From: CAZDYP01 sp964509505
Lineage (GTDB): Bacteria > Chloroflexota > Anaerolineae > JACRMK01
Length of the DNA: 15,940 nt
Assembly: GCA_964509505.1 (NCBI GenBank)
Contig: CAZDYP010000135.1
Coordinates: 1-15,940, forward strand
Direction: 5' to 3'
The notes under the pieces: generated by a model
Database searches by the model: none
Told to the model about the DNA's origin: nothing
Seen by the model: only the letters and a program-made list of their open reading frames with translations
Part shown: positions 6,990-12,427 of the stretch, one piece after another
Layout: each line of letters begins with the position of its first letter
How positions within the stretch are numbered: position 1 is the first letter of the stretch
Program-made: the position numbers and the translations under genes

Positions 6990-9900
6990 TGGGCTCCTCC
7001 TCTCTGCCTCAGCAAAGCACACTCGCCAGCTACGTGCCAGATCTCATCGTGCGTCGGCTAGCCACCGACAGCGCGCTCACGTTGCGCGACGAATTCGCAG
7101 CTGAAACCTTTCCCGCCGCCGTACTGTTTGCCGACATCTCTGGCTTTACGGCGTTGACTGAACAGCTCGCGCAGCGGGGCCCCACAGGCGCAGAAGATTT
7201 ATCACATATCCTCAACGACTATTTTGGCGAGCTCGTCAACCTTGTGTACACCCACGGCGGCGACATCGTGAAATTTGCGGGCGATGGGCTGCTGGCATTG
7301 TGGACGAAGGACGACAGACGACAGACGGCAGCAGACTTGCGCCCGTCTCTCGTCTCTCCTCCCCCGTTTTCTTTGAGTGCGGCAACCTTAAGCGCGGCGC
7401 AATGCGCGCTTGCGATACAAACACGGTTCGCTCATTACCACACCAGCGCTGCCGCCGCGGCGCGCGCGCGCTTGTCCGTGAAAATCGGCATTGGCGCAGG
7501 CGAGACGTTGCTGGCGCACATTGGCGGCGTCTATGGACGCTGGGAATTACTGGTAATGGGCGAACCCTTGCGACAGATGACGCTAGCCGAACATCACGCG
7601 CAACGCGGCGATGTCGTCCTCTCGCCTGAAGCGTGGATATTAGTCAAAGAGCATTGTCAAAGCGTCATCGTCGGCGATGGCTGTGCGCGGCTAGTTTCGG
7701 TGAAGGCAGGACATGCCAACCCCATGAAACAAGGCAACGAGGCCATGCGGCAACAGGCTGAGACGCTTATTCCTCATTCACCTATCAGCTCTTCGTCAGA
7801 GGGTGTCCCGCACCCCTCTTGGTCCGAACCAGCAGACCGCATCGCAGCCGCGCTGCGCGCCTACATTCCCGGCGTCATCCTAGCGCGCAGCGCGGCCGGG
7901 CAAACGGGTTGGCTCGCAGAACTGCGCCATGTGACGGTGTTGTTCATTCACTTGCCGCAATCAACCGATCCACAAGGGTTCCAAAATCCTTCGGCGCTTG
8001 AGCGATCCGCCCAACATCTGCACCAAGCCATGCGTGAATTGCAAACTGCTGTCTATCGCTATGAGGGCAGCATCAACAAATTGAGTGTGGATGACAAAGG
8101 CGTATTGGTGTTGGCGGCGTTCGGCTTACCCCCGCTCGCACATGAGAACGATGCCGCCCGCGCGTTGCAAGCGGCATTGGCAGCGCACAACGCGTTGCGC
8201 GCATTGTCCATGCAAAGCGCTATTGGCATTACCACCGGGCGTGCATTTTGCGGATTAATTGGCAATGAGAGACGCCGCGAATACACCCTGATTGGTGATG
8301 TCGTCAATCTCGCCGCGCGCTTGATGCAAGCCGCACAAACGCCGTCGCACGCTGCCGCGCAACTTTCGCCGTCCATCCTATGCCATGAAACCACTTACGA
8401 CGCAGCGCAGAGCCACTTCGATTTTGACGCCTTGTCTCCTATCACCGTCAAAGGCAAAACGGAGCCCATCGCCATTTATCGTCCCCGCGCCGCGCGTCAG
8501 CTCACTGTGCGCTCGCGCGCCGCGCTTATCGGACGCGAGCGCGAGCGCATGGTCATCGTCGAGCAATTACAAACGCTGTTGCGCGGGGGCGCAGGCGGCG
8601 TCATCATCATCGAAGGCGAAGCGGGTATTGGCAAGTCGCGCTTGGTGGACGAGCTCTTGCGCCAATGTGAGGCGCTACAACTGACCGCTTTCGTCGGCGC
8701 GGGCGACGCCATCGAACAAACCACTCCCTATCACGCTTGGCGCAGCATCTTCACGCAGGTGCTCGCTGTGAACCCGCTGCCGAATGCTGAAGCGCGCAAA
8801 CAACACATCAGCAACTCGCTTGCCACAGAGCCCGAGTTGCTCCGACTTGCGCCCCTGCTGGAAGTGGTGCTCGGTTTCAACTGGCTCGACAACGAAATCA
8901 CTGCGCAGATGACGGGACAAGTGCGCGCCGATAACACCCGCGAATTATTGTTGCGGCTCTTGCGCCAAGCCGCGCAACGCGTCCCCAAAGTCATCGTGCT
9001 CGAAGACGCGCATTGGCTCGATTCGGCGTCGTGGGATTTGGCTTGGCACGCGCATCACTACGCCCAACCCTCCACGCCGCTGTTGTTGGTGCTCGCAACT
9101 CGCCCGTTCACACATGCCCTCCATGGCAGCTCTCTCGAAGGCGTAGTCACAAGTCACCCCCATGCGCCCAACGAATATACGCGACTGTTAAGCTTACCCG
9201 AGACGCGCGTCTTGCGTCTGGGGACATTATCGCACGCGGAGATTGAGGCGTTGGTATGCCAACGGCTAGGCATCACCCAATTGCCTGCTGCCGTGAGCGA
9301 GCTCATTCGCGCGAAAGCCGAAGGCAATCCTTTCTTCGGCGAAGAGCTCGGCTATGCGCTGCGCGACGCCGGCTTGTTGGTCATTGCGAATGGCGAATGT
9401 CGCCTTGCCGCCAATGCGACGGACGGGGTCGGTCAAGCATTGCGCGCGCAGAATTTTCCTGACACCCTGCAAGGCATCGTCACGAGTCGCATTGATCGCC
9501 TCACTCCCGAACAACAACTCACACTCAAAGTCGCCAGCGTCATTGGGCGCACCTTCGCTTACGACACGTTGCGCGACGTGCATCCCATCGAAAGCGACAA
9601 AGCGCACTTGCGCGCCTATCTCACCGCGCTTAACCGCCTCGACCTGACCACGCTTGACACGCCCGAGCCCCAACTCTCGTACACTTTCAAGCACATTATC
9701 TCACAAGAAGTCGCCTACAATTTGATGCTGTTCGCCCAACGCCGCGAGCTGCATCGCGCCATTGCCATCTGGTACGAGCGCGCCTACGCAGATCTCGAAC
9801 CCTATTACACTTTGTTGTCGCATCATTGGAGCAAGGCTGAAGTTAAAGCCAAGACCGTGGAATACCTAGAAAAAGCGGGAGAACAAGCGCTGCGCGGCGG

Positions 9901-11344
9901 CGCATACCACGAGGCGGTGAGCTTCTTCACGGAGTTGTTGCGTTTGGATGGGGTAAGCGAGGAGCAAGGAACGAGGAGCGACGCGATAGCGCGACCAGTG
10001 CAGCGCGCGCGTTGGGAACGACAGCTGGGCGAAGCGTATTTTGGGTTGGGAAAGTTGCCAGACAGTCGCGCCCATCTCATGGCGGCAGCTGCATTGCTAA
10101 CTAAAGCGATGCCGCAAACGCCTCTCCGCATTATCGGCGGTCTGTTGGGGCAAACCAGTCGCCAGACATTGCATCGGTTCATGCCTGCACGCACCATCCG
10201 CAGCACCCATGCCGAAGCGACCAGCATTCTGGAAGCTGCGCGCACGTACGTTCCTTTGAGCGAAGTGTATTTTCTTGGCAATGACACATTGCCAGGCATC
10301 TATGCCGTCTTTCGCACCCTCAACCTCGCGGAGCGTGTGGAGCCGTCGCCTGAACTCGCGCGAGCGTATGCGAATATGTGCATCGCCTGCGGCGTCATTC
10401 CGTTGCACCGGTTGGCGGCGATGTATGGGCGCCGCGCGCGCGAAATCGCGCAAGCCGTCGCGCATCAACCAACTCACGCGCACGTCCTCCAACGCACAGG
10501 CATTTATCTGAGTGGCGTGGCGCAATGGACACAGGTCGAAGCGCAAGCGCAGGAGGGCATCGTCCTTTGTGAGCGGCTGGGCGACTGGGCAATGCGCGGG
10601 CAACTCCTCACCTTGCAAGCGCTCAGCGCCTATTTCACAGGCGATTTCAATCGCAGCGCAACGCTGTACGCAGCCGTGCATGATGCAGCCCAAAAGCATG
10701 GGCAAGCGCAGCAACAAGCCTGGGGCTTGTATGGGCAGGCGATGAACTTGATGCGTCTAGGACAACACGACGAAGCGCTGCGGTTGCTGCAGAACGCATT
10801 GGAGTTGTTGCGAACCAACACCGATCACATTTCCAACATCATTTCGTATGGCGTGCTGGCGCACACGTATTTACGACACGGCGATTTGGCTCAAGCGCAA
10901 CACGCCGCGCAACAGGCTGCGCGCTTTATCGGTTTGTTGCCCACGGTCTATGCGACGCTGGAGGGATACGCGGCGGTGGCTGAAGTGGGGTTGCACAGCT
11001 GGGCAACAACGCGGTCAAGCCCAATCCATCCGCCGAAGGCGCTTTATAAATTGCACAACTACGCGCGCGTCTTTCCGATTGGGCAACCACGCGCGTGGCT
11101 GCTGCAAGGCCATTACAACTGGCTACAAGGACATCACAGCACGGCGTTGTTCGCATGGCGACGCAGTTTGGCAGCCGCAGAAACCTTGCGTATGCCTTAT
11201 GAAGCGGCGCTCGCGCACGCAGCCATCGGGCAACATTGGCAAGCGCATGATGCTGCACGTGAGTTCCATTTGAACAGCGCACTGGCGACGTTCAGACGCT
11301 TGGGCGCCGCCTATGACGCGGAAAGGGTGAACAGTAAACAGTGA
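6986..11344 (+). CDS. Soluble adenylyl cyclase-like protein: tandem class III cyclase domains, AAA/STAND ATPase and TPR region
   Basis: A 1452-residue cytoplasmic protein with the same domain order as eukaryotic soluble adenylyl cyclase. Cyclase domain C1 (about 43-220) has both metal aspartates, Asp50 (FADISGFT) and Asp100 (KFAGDGLLALW), and Lys96. Cyclase domain C2 (about 312-480) lacks the metal Asp (FIHLP instead of FADI) but keeps Lys365 and Thr434, the class IIIb adenine-binding pair, plus Asn441 and Arg445 (NLAAR) for catalysis. C1 and C2 thus complement each other, and ATP to cAMP is the predicted reaction. An ATPase follows, with Walker A GEAGIGKS (Lys550) and Walker B VIVLEDAHW (Asp674). 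From about 950 to the end are TPR-like helical repeats. ATG 6986 overlaps the upstream stop by 4 bases. The next ATG at 6989 is better spaced from GGGGAG (6979-6984). Heptad-repeat insertions lie in frame at residues 108-126 and about 991-1000. Nucleotide specificity and the ligand of the ATPase/TPR part are inferred. Confidence 0.88.
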   Translation: MMGSSSLPQQSTLASYVPDLIVRRLATDSALTLRDEFAAETFPAAVLFADISGFTALTEQLAQRGPTGAEDLSHILNDYFGELVNLVYTHGGDIVKFAGDGLLALWTKDDRRQTAADLRPSLVSPPPFSLSAATLSAAQCALAIQTRFAHYHTSAAAAARARLSVKIGIGAGETLLAHIGGVYGRWELLVMGEPLRQMTLAEHHAQRGDVVLSPEAWILVKEHCQSVIVGDGCARLVSVKAGHANPMKQGNEAMRQQAETLIPHSPISSSSEGVPHPSWSEPADRIAAALRAYIPGVILARSAAGQTGWLAELRHVTVLFIHLPQSTDPQGFQNPSALERSAQHLHQAMRELQTAVYRYEGSINKLSVDDKGVLVLAAFGLPPLAHENDAARALQAALAAHNALRALSMQSAIGITTGRAFCGLIGNERRREYTLIGDVVNLAARLMQAAQTPSHAAAQLSPSILCHETTYDAAQSHFDFDALSPITVKGKTEPIAIYRPRAARQLTVRSRAALIGRERERMVIVEQLQTLLRGGAGGVIIIEGEAGIGKSRLVDELLRQCEALQLTAFVGAGDAIEQTTPYHAWRSIFTQVLAVNPLPNAEARKQHISNSLATEPELLRLAPLLEVVLGFNWLDNEITAQMTGQVRADNTRELLLRLLRQAAQRVPKVIVLEDAHWLDSASWDLAWHAHHYAQPSTPLLLVLATRPFTHALHGSSLEGVVTSHPHAPNEYTRLLSLPETRVLRLGTLSHAEIEALVCQRLGITQLPAAVSELIRAKAEGNPFFGEELGYALRDAGLLVIANGECRLAANATDGVGQALRAQNFPDTLQGIVTSRIDRLTPEQQLTLKVASVIGRTFAYDTLRDVHPIESDKAHLRAYLTALNRLDLTTLDTPEPQLSYTFKHIISQEVAYNLMLFAQRRELHRAIAIWYERAYADLEPYYTLLSHHWSKAEVKAKTVEYLEKAGEQALRGGAYHEAVSFFTELLRLDGVSEEQGTRSDAIARPVQRARWERQLGEAYFGLGKLPDSRAHLMAAAALLTKAMPQTPLRIIGGLLGQTSRQTLHRFMPARTIRSTHAEATSILEAARTYVPLSEVYFLGNDTLPGIYAVFRTLNLAERVEPSPELARAYANMCIACGVIPLHRLAAMYGRRAREIAQAVAHQPTHAHVLQRTGIYLSGVAQWTQVEAQAQEGIVLCERLGDWAMRGQLLTLQALSAYFTGDFNRSATLYAAVHDAAQKHGQAQQQAWGLYGQAMNLMRLGQHDEALRLLQNALELLRTNTDHISNIISYGVLAHTYLRHGDLAQAQHAAQQAARFIGLLPTVYATLEGYAAVAEVGLHSWATTRSSPIHPPKALYKLHNYARVFPIGQPRAWLLQGHYNWLQGHHSTALFAWRRSLAAAETLRMPYEAALAHAAIGQHWQAHDAAREFHLNSALATFRRLGAAYDAERVNSKQ
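7309..7362. repeat. In-frame heptad repeat and imperfect palindrome inside the cyclase gene
   Basis: Bases 7309-7329 are three successive heptads, GGACGAC, AGACGAC and AGACGGC. They are followed by an 11-base spacer and a roughly reverse-complementary arm at 7341-7362, made of CGTCTCT-type units. The segment encodes a stretch (DDRRQTAADLRPSLVSPP, about residues 109-126) that directly follows the conserved strand containing Asp100. Class III cyclases there normally have only a short turn before the next helix. The reading frame stays open. Confidence 0.65.
9956..9983. repeat. In-frame tandem heptads inside the cyclase gene
   Basis: Four adjoining seven-base units, AGCGAGG, AGCAAGG, AACGAGG and AGCGACG, encode a polar stretch (SEEQGTRSD, about residues 991-1000). 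It lies between two helices of the TPR-like region, just before the conserved-looking RARWERQLGEAYFGLG. The period of seven is the same as in the intergenic repeats, although the consensus word differs. Confidence 0.5.
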
Positions 11345-11360
11345 TACTGAACCCCTCGTT

Positions 11361-11500
11361 GAGAGTGTTTTGAAATTCAGACCCTAACGGTTTTTCCGGC
11401 GCAGCGGGTTCACCAGTGGCGCCGCAAGCCTGCCTGAAATGCTTTGTGGCTGGCCAGCGAAACCGTTAGGGTCTCGGTCTGATATTTTCAAAACACTTTC
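11361..11500. repeat. MITE-like element with long imperfect terminal inverted repeats
   Basis: This element accounts for most of the gene-free stretch 11345-11543. The left arm (11361-11393) and right arm (11460-11500) are reverse complements over three blocks: AGTGTTTTGAAA (11364-11375 with 11486-11497), TCAGACC (11377-11383 with 11476-11482) and GACCCTAACGGTTT (11380-11393 with 11460-11473). The right arm has six extra bases, as if GAGACC had been lost from or gained in one arm. The 66-base centre contains smaller palindromes, including GGCGC/GCGCC and GCTGGCCAGC. There is no open reading frame and no convincing target-site duplication. It may be a non-autonomous mobile element or a long structured repeat. 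As RNA it would fold into a strong hairpin between the cyclase operon and the exosortase gene. The remaining bases, 11345-11360 and 11501-11543, show nothing clear. Confidence 0.7.
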
Positions 11501-11543
11501 TTACCGCTTGGCATCCTCAACTTGTTTCTAACATCTCTTTCCC

Positions 11544-12368
11544 ATGCGTTCTCTTTCACTCACTTGGATCATCGCGCTTGCGAGTCTGTTCAGCGCCTGG
11601 GTATTATTCGCTGATACCTTGCGCTGGCTGTATGATTCGTGGCTCGCCGATCCCAATTACTCACATGGCTTCCTTGTCCCATTCATTGCCGCGTTCTTTG
11701 TGTGGCGCGCGCGCGCAGCGTTTGGCGCGCCACAACCCAACACAGCTGGTGTGTGGATATTGGGCGGCGCGTTGTTGTTGCATTTGGCGGCGACCCCCTT
11801 CCGTATCTATCCACTCTCTGCTTTGGCGCTTATCAGCGCGCTCGCGGCGGGCGTCGTGTTGCGCTGGGGATGGGCTGCGTTGCGCGCCAGCCAATATGCG
11901 TTCATCGTGCTTGTGTTGATGATTCCCTTGCCGTTCCTTGATCGCCTCAGCCCGCTGCTCGAAACATTCACCGCTCGCGTGGCCGCAGCCATCGTCTCAG
12001 CGCTAGGCACACCCGCAGTAACATTCGGTTCGCAAGTGCAACTACCCCTCATAGCGTTCGAGATTGGCGCAGCGTGCAGCGGGCTGCGCTCGCTCGCCTC
12101 GTTGGTGACGCTCGCCGTCGTGTTCAGTGGCATGGTGACGGGACCGCGTTGGGGCAAGACGCTCATCGTCCTCGCCGCTATCCCCATCGCCATCCTCGCG
12201 AATCTGGCGCGCGTCGCTTCGATTCTGCAAATCGCGCAGTGGTTCGGCGCAAGCGCGGGACTCGCGTATTATCACGATTACTCTAGCCCGGTGTTGTTTC
12301 TCGTCGCCTTGGGCTTGCTCATCATGTTGGCGCGCACGCTGAAATGTGGTGAGGTGCAGTTTGTGTGA
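11544..12368 (+). CDS. Exosortase/archaeosortase-family membrane transpeptidase
   Basis: A 274-residue, highly hydrophobic protein with about seven or eight predicted membrane helices. The N-terminal DPNYSHGFLVP segment (36-46) is the usual early signature of exosortases. The proposed catalytic triad of the family is present: Cys178 in GAACSGLRSL, Arg223 in NLARVASIL, and His244 in YYHDYSSPV. Family members cut a C-terminal tripartite sorting signal (PEP-CTERM or similar) on exported proteins and are thought to transfer them to a surface polymer. Length matches a single-domain exosortase without the fused EpsI domain. The start at ATG 11544 has no Shine-Dalgarno, so initiation may be weak or leaderless. 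The gene stands alone after a MITE-like repeat, and no sorting-signal substrate or exopolysaccharide gene is visible in the window. The neighbouring protease lacks a sorting tail. The exact subfamily cannot be set from sequence reading alone. Confidence 0.88.
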   Translation: MRSLSLTWIIALASLFSAWVLFADTLRWLYDSWLADPNYSHGFLVPFIAAFFVWRARAAFGAPQPNTAGVWILGGALLLHLAATPFRIYPLSALALISALAAGVVLRWGWAALRASQYAFIVLVLMIPLPFLDRLSPLLETFTARVAAAIVSALGTPAVTFGSQVQLPLIAFEIGAACSGLRSLASLVTLAVVFSGMVTGPRWGKTLIVLAAIPIAILANLARVASILQIAQWFGASAGLAYYHDYSSPVLFLVALGLLIMLARTLKCGEVQFV

Positions 12369-12395
12369 ATCACGCTAAAGGAGCGTAACACAAAG
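12361..12395. terminator. Possible bidirectional terminator hairpin between convergent genes
   Basis: TTTGTGT (12361-12367) pairs with ACACAAA (12389-12395), and ACGCT (12373-12377) pairs with AGCGT (12383-12387) around a 5-base loop, with an asymmetric internal loop between the two stems. It overlaps the exosortase stop codon and lies 33 bases beyond the subtilase stop on the other strand. A run of T is absent on both sides, so termination is inferred mainly from its position. Confidence 0.4.
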
Positions 12396-12427
12396 CCACA
12401 CCAATAGGTCAACCGAGCAAGAGGTAG

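Noticed and set aside
11508..11534. Promoter for the exosortase gene (TTGGCA and TAACAT)
   Set aside because: Spacing is only 15 bases, the -10 matches 4 of 6 positions, and transcription would begin almost at the ATG. This is too weak to annotate.
11345..11543. Insertion sequence remnant with transposase
   Set aside because: The inverted repeat encloses only 66 bases and no coding sequence. It is kept as a MITE-like repeat only.
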